From CAZEAN01 sp964510225 (GTDB lineage Bacteria > Planctomycetota > Planctomycetia > Isosphaerales > Isosphaeraceae): a DNA stretch of 42,479 nt. Location of the stretch: assembly GCA_964510225.1 (NCBI GenBank), contig CAZEAN010000050.1, positions 1 through 42,479 of the forward strand, given 5' to 3'. Positions 9,428-18,008 of this stretch are shown one piece after another. Each line of letters starts with the position of its first letter. The first letter of the stretch is position 1. The notes under the pieces were generated by a model. It saw nothing but the letters and a program-made list of their open reading frames with translations. It ran no database searches and had not been told where the DNA came from. The position numbers and the translations under genes were made by a program.

Positions 9428-9613
9428 TCTCGGGGCTCTAAGACGGTTTCCGTCCGATTTCACCTTGATGCCGGGCGACTGTTCCGTCAGACTGTCGGGA
9501 CTTCGAGGAGTCGTTCCGCCTTCAGAACTCCGCAAGGATACAATCAGTGGCGCACGGGCTCCCTCGTATGCTTGGCTTGGTATCTGCGTTCGAACTTGAC
9601 GAAGGAGTGATCG

Positions 9614-10015
9614 ATGAGCACTGGCGAAGGTGGCACGGAGCCGGAAACCAAACCTGCGGCACAAGGACAGCAGACCACTGAGGTTGTGGTCGATGATACG
9701 ACCGTAACCCCGTCGTACTCGAACTTCTGCCGAGTGACGGCGACCCCTGAGGAAGTGATTCTCGACTTTGGCCTGAACCCGCAGCCATTCGCAACCGGCC
9801 GCCAGGAGGTCCGGGCCAATCAGCGATTGGTGATGAACTTCTTTACTGCGAAGCGACTTCTGACCGCCCTTGGGATGACGATCCAGCGCCACGAAGGTAC
9901 CTTCGGAAATGTCGAACTCGACGTCCGACGTCGAGCTGGCGCGATCCAAGCACAGACCCGACCGACCGGAGCGGGTCCGCAAGGCGTTGTGGGCGCTCCT
10001 CCAGCGAAGGACTGA
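9614..10015 (+). CDS. DUF3467 family protein
   Basis: 133 residues with no signal peptide or membrane helix. The central segment YSNFCRVTATPEEVILDFG followed by LNPQPF matches my knowledge of the DUF3467 family, small cytoplasmic proteins of unknown function common in planctomycetes and other bacteria. The N-terminus is Thr/Glu/Gln-rich and the C-terminus is Ala/Gly/Pro-rich; both look disordered. A good ribosome site AAGGAG (9602-9607) sits six bases before the ATG and fixes the start. It may be co-transcribed with waaA but has its own strong hairpin behind it. Function unknown. Confidence 0.88.
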   Translation: MSTGEGGTEPETKPAAQGQQTTEVVVDDTTVTPSYSNFCRVTATPEEVILDFGLNPQPFATGRQEVRANQRLVMNFFTAKRLLTALGMTIQRHEGTFGNVELDVRRRAGAIQAQTRPTGAGPQGVVGAPPAKD

Positions 10016-10484
10016 TCCGGATTCCATTGGGAATCGTGATAGAAGACCCTGTTTGAAGTCCTTCTAGAATCTCTGTTCAAAAGAGCGAGGGCGGTGTGAC
10101 CTCTGTTTGAGAGTGTCATGCCGCCCTCGTTCGCATTGTGCTCAGAGAAACCACGGCCGTTCATGCTATCCGAGGAGCGAGCGGTCGGATTCCCGAGCCG
10201 AGTTCTCCTTGTCATTCCCAAAATCCAGATTCTTCCGATTGGAAAGCCGAGTTGACTCATGAGCGGTACGGGCTTTGTCCGATGATCTCCGACGAGCGAG
10301 TCGAGCGGCCCGCGTTGGTGTGTCCGGTGCGTTCAGGGATCGTGGAGCGTTGAGGATGAACGCTTCCAAAGGTTCCTGAGATCGATCGCCCGGTCGTTGA
10401 CGCTGGCGATGCCGAGTCCGAGGAGGCCTCGGGCGTATCGGCCTCGATCAAGATGGTCGAGTCAGCCCAAAGGAGAGAACCGTA
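10016..10484 (+). promoter_or_regulatory. Intergenic region before the giant surface protein
   Basis: About 470 bases without a convincing gene; the short open frames here have shadow-like composition. The left part holds a long hairpin (10083-10132). The right end carries a clear AGGAG (10471-10475) nine bases before the ATG at 10485. The remaining 300 bases probably contain the promoter, but no boxes stand out. Confidence 0.4.
10083..10132 (+). terminator. Long intergenic hairpin, candidate terminator
   Basis: Arms GAGCGAGGGCGG (10083-10094) and CCGCCCTCGTTC (10121-10132) pair at 11 of 12 positions. Inner pairs TGAC/GTCA and CTCT/AGAG continue the stem almost to the loop. No T-tract follows, so it may stabilise or process the DUF3467 message rather than terminate it alone. 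Confidence 0.55.
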
Positions 10485-13400
10485 ATGTCTCAGCTCATCC
10501 GCTCGAGGGGGCGCAACAACGGCCCGAAGCGGCGGCAATCCTTCCGGATCGAGCCCCTCCAGCGCCTTGAGGAAAAGCAATTACTGGCTCCGTTCTTGAC
10601 TACTGAGACCCGTATTGCCGAGTTCGAACAGGATGATGATCTCTCGAACGATGACCTAACGATTGGTTCGGTTTCGCTAACGTTCGGGACCGACGACTCA
10701 AACTTCAGTGCAGCACCATTTGTCTCAGTTTCGCAGCTAACGCCGATCTCTTCGTTTGGTGGAGATATCGTCAACCTCGAGGCTGGTCCTGGCGGTGACT
10801 TCGGCAACGTCCTCTACGCGATTAGTCGAGGCTCAAATACGGCAAGCCCGGTTGCGAGCGGTGGTAATCCGGGGGTGATCTATCGAGTTGATCCGGCAAC
10901 TGGCGAATCGTCCGTCTTCTTCGATCTGAACACCGTGATCGACCAGATCGATCCTGGGAACGATGCGAGTAACTCGGCGGGCGCAGCAACCGGGCTGGTC
11001 AATTTTTATGACATGGCGTTCGACGTCGAAGGAGTCTTCGACGGGCTTCCTTCATTGTTCGTTTCTTCCGTTGACAATGATGATCCCCTCAACAACGCGG
11101 TCTATCGGATCGCTCCCGACGGTACCTTCTTGGGGGTCTATCTTGTCTTTACTGAGGGAGCACCGGTTGAGCTGGAACGACGACCGAGTGCGATCCTAGT
11201 GCCTCCCGCCCGTCAGCAAGACTTCCTCCGTGGTCTCTTCGTTGGCTCGGGGACGAATGCGGCCAATGACATCTTCAGCTCACCTGGCTTCCCTGGTATT
11301 CCCGCTTTCTCCGCGCTCTTCTTTGACGCCAATGAAAGCGTCGGAGCACAGGCGATCGAGACAGGACCTCTCCCTGAGGGAGTTGACATCACTCCGCTCA
11401 ACCTCGGCCCTCAGGTTGGGTTTGCGTCTGCGAACTCGAACTATGAGTCGATGGTCTACTCTGCCTTCACTGACTTTGGTGAACCCGGAATCATTGGCTT
11501 TAGCGATGCTGACCCGGGGCCAAGTGGAATCCAAGGGCTCGGCGGTGAGTTCTTGATCCAAGATAACTCGGGAGCAACGACCCTCATCGATCCGATCGGT
11601 GACTTCCTGATCGCTGGTGACGATGCGGATGATGACGTTATTTTAGGGGCTGCTCAAGCCGATGCGGACAACCCATCGGGATTGGATCGCTTTTCGGCCC
11701 TTGATACCCCGTATCGTCGTTTCTATGACATTGCATTCGATGAATTCGGCTACTTCTCTTATGGAGCCGCAGTCTCCGATCCTGCTGATGGTCCTCCAGT
11801 AATCACTGGGCCCCAACAGTTCGCTGGATCGGTCTTTGTGTCTGACCTCGCCACCGGTCTTTCCGTTGCCGTTCCGCTTCCAGCGAACGCTGGTGACGGT
11901 TCAGCGATCATTCCTGTCCAAAGTGCTGGTGGAGCTGCAGTTTCGGTTGATCCCGTCACTGGCGAACTCATTTCGATCTTTCCGGGAGGAAATCTCGGCG
12001 GCCGGATTGTCCGAGTTCTCCCTGACGGTACCGTGACCCCATTTGCTGAAGGGTTCAATACGTCCGGCTTGTTGGACTCAGGAAGCTTCATCGAGTCGAG
12101 TCTCAGCATCACCTTCTCCGCCGACGGTACCACCCTCTACGCATCGGACAATGACGGGATCTGGCAGTTCAAATCGACCTTGAGTCTTGCCGGTTCGACG
12201 ACCGGAAGTGTTACTGGATTGAACGACCTTCGGTCACTCGGGGTTCCCTTCGACGGTTCCGACACGGCTGTTGCGGTGATTGACACCGGTGTCGATGGCG
12301 CAACACCACCCCTCCGTGACCGAGTTGCCCCGGGTACGAACATCTTCACGGGCGGCCCGGGCGATGTCGACCTCGCGGACGGAACCGATCTCGATGGTCA
12401 CGGAACGAACGTTGCGGGGGTCGTTGCTCAGTTCGTTCCTGAAACGACCATTGTTCCCGTAACTACCTTCGATCCGCTCGGGGGCGGGACAACCAGCCAG
12501 GCTCTCTTCAAAGCTCTCGGGTACGTTGCAGATAACCCGTTCGTTCTCGATCCGGTCCGTCCGGGTGTTGTCGACCGGATTATCACCACGACGATTGGCT
12601 TTGGAACCCCTGAGACTTTCCTTAATGAAGGAGAAGCCTTCCAGGACAACCGCCAATTGGTCATCGCTCTGAAGAATCAGACTCAACGATTGAGACACCT
12701 CGGAATTACCACTGTGGCGGCCGCAGGTCAGACTGTTGGTGGTGGCGACGTCAATGGCGAGTCGTTACCAGCGGTCTTGAACGAAGTGATCTCGGTCACC
12801 GGTTCGTATCCGTTCCCCTTCCAGACTGGACCGACGGCAACGCCGAATGATCCACCGATCGGACCACTCGGCCCATTCTTTGGTCCGTTCTCCATTCCCC
12901 CGAACGATGGGCTGACATTCCCGGACCTGACGACTGCGGACACCCTCATTTTCCAGGACCGCTTGCTTGCAGCAGCGAATCGGACCTATGTCACCGATTT
13001 CGTCGCTCCTGCGGTCGATGTTCCGACCTTCTCCCGGACATTCATCGGCGACAACGATGAGAACCTGGTTTTTGACCAGGTTGGTACTTCACTCTCGGCA
13101 GGGATCGTCACTGGCGGGTTTACGATGCTCGCCTCGGCTCTCGACTTCTACAGTGATGTAGCAACGAGAGGCGAAACGATCCACGCCTACCTAAACGTCC
13201 CGGTCGGTACGACGAGCCTTAACTTCGGTCCGGGGACGATCAGAACGCTCGAAGCGTATGCGAATCCGGACGGGATTAACTCAATCCTTCATTGGACTGC
13301 GGTCCCGGCTAAGGACGCTGACATCCCGAACGATGATCCGGTGACCCAACCGTTCTCGTTGGCACGGACTACCGAGTTCCGCGACTTCTCTCGAATTGAC

Positions 13401-14363
13401 GTCGGGAATGCGGTTGCGGCCATCGAAGGGTCGATCGCCCTCTCGTACCTGTTCACTACAGGAACGATTAATCTGATCGACACCAACAATAACGGCTTCA
13501 TCACTGCTCAGGAGATCCAGAACTTCGTCGATATCTCTGAGTCTGCTGGACTTGCCGAGGCTGGTGCCATGGCGAGGCTCCTCGGTGGTACGGACCGGAT
13601 ACCAGGTGAGGACCCAATCGAGGGAGGAACGGACTTCCTTACCCCCTCGATTCAAACAGGGGACGCACCGACAGGATTGACCACGCAGTTTGAGCAGCCG
13701 GATCAGCCGGATGTGCTCCAGCGGAGGTTCAATTTCTTCGACTTCGCCGCAGACGGGAACCTCGATGGGATTGTCTCGATCCAACAGTTCGAGATGCTCG
13801 CCCACACGTTGCTCCCGCCGCCGGACAGCTTTACGGTCATCGATCGTCAGCGGGGATCGGCCGGTGGCTTCCTGGTCGATGGAGATCCGGTCCGAAACTA
13901 CGCCGATCTCCAGCGGGTCTTGCCAACCTTCGCTTTCGTTCCATTCCAGACCAACCTCCGGTTCCGGAACATCTCTCCGAACGGGTTTGGGATCAACGCT
14001 GGAATTGGTCCGAACGAGCCTGGTTTCTCGCCAACCTTTACCCTCTTTGAGACCACGGGTGGATCGGGGACGAACGCCAGAACGCCGCTCGGATCGGCTC
14101 TGTCGACCCCAACGGTCACGACTACACAACAGCCAACCGCTGTCCCAGCACAGTCGACTGCAAGCGACGATCTTCCGTCGCAACTTGCGGATCGATTGGT
14201 GAGCACGGTAGATCCGACCGCCCTCGAGAATTCGACGATCTTGGTGGATGCCACCGGTGACGACACCGACCTCGATCCGTCCGAGGCCCTTGAAGAGCTC
14301 TTCGCCGGGATGAGCCCGTCCGAAGCACTCGCTCTCTTCCGAGCCTTGGCTAGGGCGAACTGA
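10485..14363 (+). CDS. Giant exported surface protein with subtilase (S8-like) domain and EF-hand motifs
   Basis: 1292 residues. The N-terminus is basic and then reads IEPLQRLEEKQLLA (22-35), resembling the LEPR-XLL motif that opens many planctomycete extracellular proteins. Residues about 80-570 are rich in Gly, Asp and Pro with repeated phrases such as YRVDPATGE, suggesting a beta-propeller or similar repeat domain. A subtilase-like domain follows: Asp in VIDTGVDG (D600), His in DGHGTNVAG (H639) and Ser in GTSLSAG (S869). Where subtilases have the oxyanion Asn after AAG, this protein has Gln (Q749). Towards the end are two EF-hand-like loops, DTNNNGFITAQE and DGNLDGIVSIQQFE. The start is set by AGGAG nine bases upstream. 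Stand-alone gene with strong hairpins behind it. Whether it is an active protease is open. Confidence 0.85.
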   Translation: MSQLIRSRGRNNGPKRRQSFRIEPLQRLEEKQLLAPFLTTETRIAEFEQDDDLSNDDLTIGSVSLTFGTDDSNFSAAPFVSVSQLTPISSFGGDIVNLEAGPGGDFGNVLYAISRGSNTASPVASGGNPGVIYRVDPATGESSVFFDLNTVIDQIDPGNDASNSAGAATGLVNFYDMAFDVEGVFDGLPSLFVSSVDNDDPLNNAVYRIAPDGTFLGVYLVFTEGAPVELERRPSAILVPPARQQDFLRGLFVGSGTNAANDIFSSPGFPGIPAFSALFFDANESVGAQAIETGPLPEGVDITPLNLGPQVGFASANSNYESMVYSAFTDFGEPGIIGFSDADPGPSGIQGLGGEFLIQDNSGATTLIDPIGDFLIAGDDADDDVILGAAQADADNPSGLDRFSALDTPYRRFYDIAFDEFGYFSYGAAVSDPADGPPVITGPQQFAGSVFVSDLATGLSVAVPLPANAGDGSAIIPVQSAGGAAVSVDPVTGELISIFPGGNLGGRIVRVLPDGTVTPFAEGFNTSGLLDSGSFIESSLSITFSADGTTLYASDNDGIWQFKSTLSLAGSTTGSVTGLNDLRSLGVPFDGSDTAVAVIDTGVDGATPPLRDRVAPGTNIFTGGPGDVDLADGTDLDGHGTNVAGVVAQFVPETTIVPVTTFDPLGGGTTSQALFKALGYVADNPFVLDPVRPGVVDRIITTTIGFGTPETFLNEGEAFQDNRQLVIALKNQTQRLRHLGITTVAAAGQTVGGGDVNGESLPAVLNEVISVTGSYPFPFQTGPTATPNDPPIGPLGPFFGPFSIPPNDGLTFPDLTTADTLIFQDRLLAAANRTYVTDFVAPAVDVPTFSRTFIGDNDENLVFDQVGTSLSAGIVTGGFTMLASALDFYSDVATRGETIHAYLNVPVGTTSLNFGPGTIRTLEAYANPDGINSILHWTAVPAKDADIPNDDPVTQPFSLARTTEFRDFSRIDVGNAVAAIEGSIALSYLFTTGTINLIDTNNNGFITAQEIQNFVDISESAGLAEAGAMARLLGGTDRIPGEDPIEGGTDFLTPSIQTGDAPTGLTTQFEQPDQPDVLQRRFNFFDFAADGNLDGIVSIQQFEMLAHTLLPPPDSFTVIDRQRGSAGGFLVDGDPVRNYADLQRVLPTFAFVPFQTNLRFRNISPNGFGINAGIGPNEPGFSPTFTLFETTGGSGTNARTPLGSALSTPTVTTTQQPTAVPAQSTASDDLPSQLADRLVSTVDPTALENSTILVDATGDDTDLDPSEALEELFAGMSPSEALALFRALARAN

Positions 14364-14368
14364 TCATC

Positions 14369-14407
14369 GGGTAATATTACCCAGAGAGGGGCCTTCCGAG
14401 GCCTCTC
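14369..14407 (+). other. Palindrome and hairpin just after the surface-protein gene
   Basis: GGGTAATATTACCC (14369-14382) is a perfect 14-base palindrome six bases after the stop codon. A GC-rich hairpin from GAGAGGGGCCT to AGGCCTCTC (14384-14407) with a TCCG loop follows at once. Together with the next hairpin they form a triple structure in the 3' untranslated region. Confidence 0.5.
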
Positions 14408-14421
14408 CAGAATTCAAAGAG

Positions 14422-14475
14422 AACGCCCAAGCCTTCCGGTCCACCTTGGATCGGAAGGTCTTGGGCGTTTTGCGT
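14422..14475 (+). terminator. Strong terminator of the surface-protein gene
   Basis: Arms AACGCCCAAG plus CCTTCCG (14422-14438) pair with CGGAAGG and CTTGGGCGTT (14452-14469), 17 pairs with one bulged T, and a TTTTGCGTT stretch follows. This is a standard Rho-independent layout. Confidence 0.8.
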
Positions 14476-14599
14476 TAGATTCGATTTGATGGATCCGTCC
14501 ATTCCTGGGGCGTCTGGTAGCAATGAGGCTCCCAGGAGAATATGATCAGCCTCGCCTACCTGGGTCAATCAACAGTTCCAATGAGGAGGAGAATGCACC

Positions 14600-16012
14600 A
14601 TGTGGATCCGGACCCTCTTGATCCTCGCCGTGGGGTACGGCGCTTCGACCGCTCCAGCAGTCGCCGAAGTCACGCTCAACCCAGTCTTTTCTGACGGGAT
14701 GGTTCTGCAACACGGAACCACCGTCCCCGTTTTCGGCAGAGCGAACCCTGGCGACGAGGTCACTGTGACCTTCGAGGGGCAATCAGCTTCGACTTACGTC
14801 GATCAGGACGCGAAGTGGCAAGTCGAGTTGAAGGACCTTGCGATCGGTGGCCCGTTTGAGATGACCGTCGCTTGTGATGACCAGACGATCGTGATCGGCG
14901 ACGTCCTTGTCGGCGAGGTCTGGATCTGCAGTGGCCAGTCGAACATGCAGTGGCCGGTGAACCGCAGTGCTGATCCTGAGAAGGTCGCTGCAGAATCGGC
15001 CGATGGAATGCTCCGGCTCCTGACCGTCCCTCGGATTGCTCGATCGAAGCCCCAAGAGACCGCAGACGTCAGCTGGACCGCCGCAAGTCCGGAGTCGGTC
15101 CCTGATTTCTCCGCGGTGGCGTACCACTTCGGCGCGAAGCTCCGAGAAGAGCTTGATGTTCCGATTGGCTTGATCAGCACCAACTATGGTGGAACGCCTG
15201 CTGAAGCGTGGACAAATCTCTCCGCCCTCAAGGCTGACGAATCGCTCGCTCCTCTGTTCGAGATGACACAGAACCGTGATCAGAATCGACCGGCTTGGCT
15301 CTACAACGCGATGATCAACCCCTTGATTCCGTACGCGTTCAAGGGAGCGATCTGGTATCAAGGTGAGTCGAATGCAAGTCGAGCTTATCAGTATCGGACC
15401 CTCTTTCCGACAATGATCCAGAGCTGGCGTGATGCCTGGAAGATCGGTGATTTCCCGTTCCTCTTCGTGCAACTCGCCCCCTGGCGTGCGATCAAGGAAG
15501 AGCCTGCCGAGAGCGACTGGGCTGAACTCCGCGAAGCCCAGACGATGACGCTCGATAAGCTCCCGAATACCGGGATGGCCGTGATTACGGATGTCGGCAA
15601 CGAACAGGATATTCACCCGAAGCAAAAGCAACCGGTCGGCGACCGTCTTGCCCTCGCCGCCCTCGCCATTGCTTACGACAAAGACATATGCTACTCAGGT
15701 CCGATGTACAAGGACGCGACCTTTGCCGATGGGAAGGCTACCATCACCTTCGACCATCTTTGCGGGGGGCTCGTTGCGCGTGATGGCCCCTTGACCGGCT
15801 TCACGATTGCTGGTGAGGATCGCAAGTTCGTGACTGCTCAAGCAGAGATCGTCGGAGAGACTGTCGTCGTCCAAGCGGAAGCTGTTTCCGAACCGGTCGC
15901 CGTTCGCTTCGGCTGGGCCGATTACCCCGTTGTCAACCTCTGGAACGAAGGTGGTCTCCCCGCCTCTCCCTTCCGAACCGACGACTGGCCCGGTATTACC
16001 GAGCCGAAATGA
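14600..16012 (+). CDS. Secreted SGNH hydrolase, sialate O-acetylesterase family
   Basis: 470 residues with a signal peptide (hydrophobic to about residue 20, cut near AVAEV). The catalytic serine block WICSGQSNMQWP gives S114; the later WYQGESNASRAYQYRTLFP is the second conserved block; the C-terminal Asp/His of the triad fits DIHPKQKQPVG (D337, H339). Between the signal and the catalytic fold is a beta-rich segment beginning LNPVFSDGMVLQ, typical of the family. These enzymes remove O-acetyl groups from sialic acids or, in planctomycetes more probably, from other acetylated polysaccharides outside the cytoplasm. A strong ribosome site GAGGAGGA (14583-14590) supports the ATG; another ATG at 14593 is out of frame. 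No sialic acid catabolism genes are nearby. Confidence 0.93.
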   Translation: MWIRTLLILAVGYGASTAPAVAEVTLNPVFSDGMVLQHGTTVPVFGRANPGDEVTVTFEGQSASTYVDQDAKWQVELKDLAIGGPFEMTVACDDQTIVIGDVLVGEVWICSGQSNMQWPVNRSADPEKVAAESADGMLRLLTVPRIARSKPQETADVSWTAASPESVPDFSAVAYHFGAKLREELDVPIGLISTNYGGTPAEAWTNLSALKADESLAPLFEMTQNRDQNRPAWLYNAMINPLIPYAFKGAIWYQGESNASRAYQYRTLFPTMIQSWRDAWKIGDFPFLFVQLAPWRAIKEEPAESDWAELREAQTMTLDKLPNTGMAVITDVGNEQDIHPKQKQPVGDRLALAALAIAYDKDICYSGPMYKDATFADGKATITFDHLCGGLVARDGPLTGFTIAGEDRKFVTAQAEIVGETVVVQAEAVSEPVAVRFGWADYPVVNLWNEGGLPASPFRTDDWPGITEPK

Positions 16013-16117
16013 GCTGGTGCATGAGCAAACTCAATTGCTGCCGAGCGTGTATCCCCTATTCTGCTCGTTCAAATTACTTCGGAGCCCCTCGGCTTTCTTC
16101 CTTAGGTGTCGATCAAG

Positions 16118-17311
16118 ATGGGTCCGGAAGTCCATGACGATCGGGAAGATCCAACCAACGAGCTTCCCTCCTGGGCATCAGGGATGACACGGACATCGGT
16201 CAAGGAAGCCTCAGCCGCCAACTTCCGGACTCGCTCGGCTGCCCGACCGAGTCCGGATCGATTCGTGATCCGTCCGAGTCTCGGATCGAACCTCTTCGGT
16301 GGGGTCTTTGTACTACTCGGTGGGTCCGCTCTTGGAATCGGTCTCTTGAATGCAAGAGAAGTTTGGGGCTTCTTACTCCTCTTCGGCATTGGTGCCTTGT
16401 TTTGCTTCTGTGGTTTCCTCTTGCTCGTCTTTCAAGGACACTTTGATTTTCTACTTGTCGAAAATCGATTTCGAAAACGTGCGTTCATGTCAGCCGTTGT
16501 CAAGCAAATTTCAGAGGTTATGGCGGTTCAAGTGATTTCAGGAGGAGTTCATAGTGATGAGGGGAGTAGCTACGAGACGTATCAACTGAACCTCGTGTTT
16601 AAGGATGAGGAGCGGACTCGGCAGACGCTCTCCAACCACACTGATCGTGCTTGGACGATTGCCGTCGGTGATCGACTCGCTTCGTTTCTGAGGGTCCCGC
16701 TGCTTGACGATCTCCGAGGGATCGCTCGAACGCCCGAGGAGCTTGCCGGTCGATCGATCGATGCTGAGGAGCCCCCCGGGGACGTTGTTTTGAGTCGTGT
16801 CGAGGATTCCATCGTAATTGCGAGCGACCGACGTCTCCGTTCCATTGAGACACTTCAGCGACGATCGATCGATTACGTGGCAATCACCCTCCTTGTTGTC
16901 TTTATGTTACTAAGTGGTCTGGAATACTACTTTTTCTGGATCCAAGCATTCCCCTTCGAATTGAACGAGAAGCCGGCGAGTCGTCTCACGGCGACGCTCT
17001 TCATGATTGGAATCACTGCGATAGTACTGTTCCTGCTCTTCGGGTTTCTCCGTGGGATTAGCTGTCTCTGTGCCAAGAGACCGAAGAGTGGTTGGCGATT
17101 GGAACTGAGGCCGAATCAGTGGATCGCCACCGAGTTTTTTGGCGGTCAACCTCGGACCCAGCTCATCGCACCCAAAGATTGCGACCGACTTGAGATTGAT
17201 GCGACCTGCCGAATCAATCTTCGGTTCGGAGGTCGATCGAAGAAGATCACCCCGATTCTAGACCCAGACGTTGGCGATTGGCTCTACGAGTTCCTCAAAA
17301 AGCATCGGTAA
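16118..17311 (+). CDS. Unrecognised membrane protein with two helical hairpins
   Basis: I do not recognise a family. The protein has a polar Ser/Thr/Arg-rich N-terminus, two adjacent membrane helices (roughly residues 53-105, FGGVFVLLGGSALGIGLL and the following LLLFGIGALFCFCGFLLLVF), a long soluble segment of about 140 residues, two more helices (around 245-315) and a soluble C-terminal domain of about 80 residues with a Gly/Arg loop. The two soluble parts resemble each other in style (a short beta-rich piece after each helix pair), which may mean an internal duplication. The start is uncertain: GTG at 16106 and ATG at 16118 are both in frame and neither has a good ribosome site; ATG is preferred here. 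It follows the esterase by about 100 bases and may be co-transcribed. Confidence 0.75.
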   Translation: MGPEVHDDREDPTNELPSWASGMTRTSVKEASAANFRTRSAARPSPDRFVIRPSLGSNLFGGVFVLLGGSALGIGLLNAREVWGFLLLFGIGALFCFCGFLLLVFQGHFDFLLVENRFRKRAFMSAVVKQISEVMAVQVISGGVHSDEGSSYETYQLNLVFKDEERTRQTLSNHTDRAWTIAVGDRLASFLRVPLLDDLRGIARTPEELAGRSIDAEEPPGDVVLSRVEDSIVIASDRRLRSIETLQRRSIDYVAITLLVVFMLLSGLEYYFFWIQAFPFELNEKPASRLTATLFMIGITAIVLFLLFGFLRGISCLCAKRPKSGWRLELRPNQWIATEFFGGQPRTQLIAPKDCDRLEIDATCRINLRFGGRSKKITPILDPDVGDWLYEFLKKHR

Positions 17312-17477
17312 TTTGGAGAACTATTGAATCAAAACGATATTTATGCTGAGTCACCAGATGATCCAAAGCAACCCTCCTGCCCGCTTAGATCAGGAGAGTT
17401 GTGGAGTTTTAACTGGTAGATTTCTGGAGGAAGTGCGGCCCGAGCTTGAACCTTTCGTGCCCTGATATGTAAGGAGA

Positions 17478-17505
17478 AGCTGAGGGAAGCTCAGTTCCCT
17501 TCAGC
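17478..17505 (-). terminator. Hairpin over the stop codon of the 124-aa lipoprotein
   Basis: AGCTGAGGGAA (17478-17488) pairs with TTCCCTTCAGCT (17494-17505) with one extra base. It straddles the stop codon of the minus-strand gene. Without a clear T-tract it is only a weak terminator candidate. Confidence 0.3.
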
Positions 17506-17865
17506 TCCATCTTTCTCCTCAGCCGATGCTTCATTCGATTCGATCGGGGCTTCTTCTTCCTCGGGTTCTACTTCACCGGGTTCGGGGATCCGGAATTCTT
17601 CAGGAATCGAAGCAAAGGGAGGAGCACCCGAAGGAGCCGCAGCTTCCTCGGTAGACTCTTCCGATTCCTCGGTAGCTTCAGCGGATTCTTCGTCACCCTC
17701 AGGAATTCGGTATTTTTCTGGAATGGACGGACGAAGTTCAGCGGTCGGCACCGTTCCATCTGCGGGTGGAATATAAGCGGGACCACCAGCGTCTTTTGAT
17801 TCTACACATCCGAGTGCAAAGAGAGCGGCTAAGGCGGCTGTGAAGAGGAGTTCGATGCGTCTCAT
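17491..17865 (-). CDS. Small acidic lipoprotein with repeated SIPE-RIPE motif
   Basis: 124 residues. A lipoprotein signal peptide with lipobox FALGC gives C20 as the lipidated residue. The mature chain is strongly acidic and low in complexity (runs of Glu, Ser, Ala). Two near-copies stand out: SIPEKYRIPE (47-56) and SIPEEFRIPE (86-95), separated by a Glu/Ser-rich spacer; the earlier IPPADGTVP may be a distant third. The product is probably an envelope-anchored flexible protein; no enzymatic motif is present. The gene lies after the 59-aa lipoprotein gene on the same strand but beyond a strong terminator, so it is likely its own transcript. Confidence 0.75.
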   Translation of the reverse strand: MRRIELLFTAALAALFALGCVESKDAGGPAYIPPADGTVPTAELRPSIPEKYRIPEGDEESAEATEESEESTEEAAAPSGAPPFASIPEEFRIPEPGEVEPEEEEAPIESNEASAEEKDGAEGN

Positions 17866-17931
17866 GGTGGTTGAACTTGAAGAAAAAAAGTGTTGTTTCA
17901 GGGGGTGAAACTGAGATCGCCATGTTCTGGG

Positions 17932-17969
17932 AATAAAAAGGCAGGGATCGGTAATTACCGATCCCTGCC
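17932..17969 (-). terminator. Perfect 30-base palindromic terminator
   Basis: Bases 17940-17969 form a perfect palindrome whose arm is GGCAGGGATCGGTAA. Read on the minus strand it is followed directly by TTTTTATT, the classical Rho-independent layout. It lies 40 bases after the stop of the 59-aa lipoprotein gene and should end that transcript. Confidence 0.88.
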
Positions 17970-18008
17970 ACGGGGCTGACGGAGACCGATCAGCACGGGA
18001 CCGGTCAC

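Noticed and set aside
10138..10353. 71-residue plus-strand frame before the surface-protein gene
   Set aside because: No ribosome site, mixed composition, and the codon pattern is not like neighbouring genes.
13281..14183. 300-residue minus-strand frame in the surface-protein gene
   Set aside because: Antisense shadow, rich in Arg and Ser, no motif.
14783..15631. 282-residue minus-strand frame opposite the esterase
   Set aside because: Antisense to a certain gene; no motif or signal.
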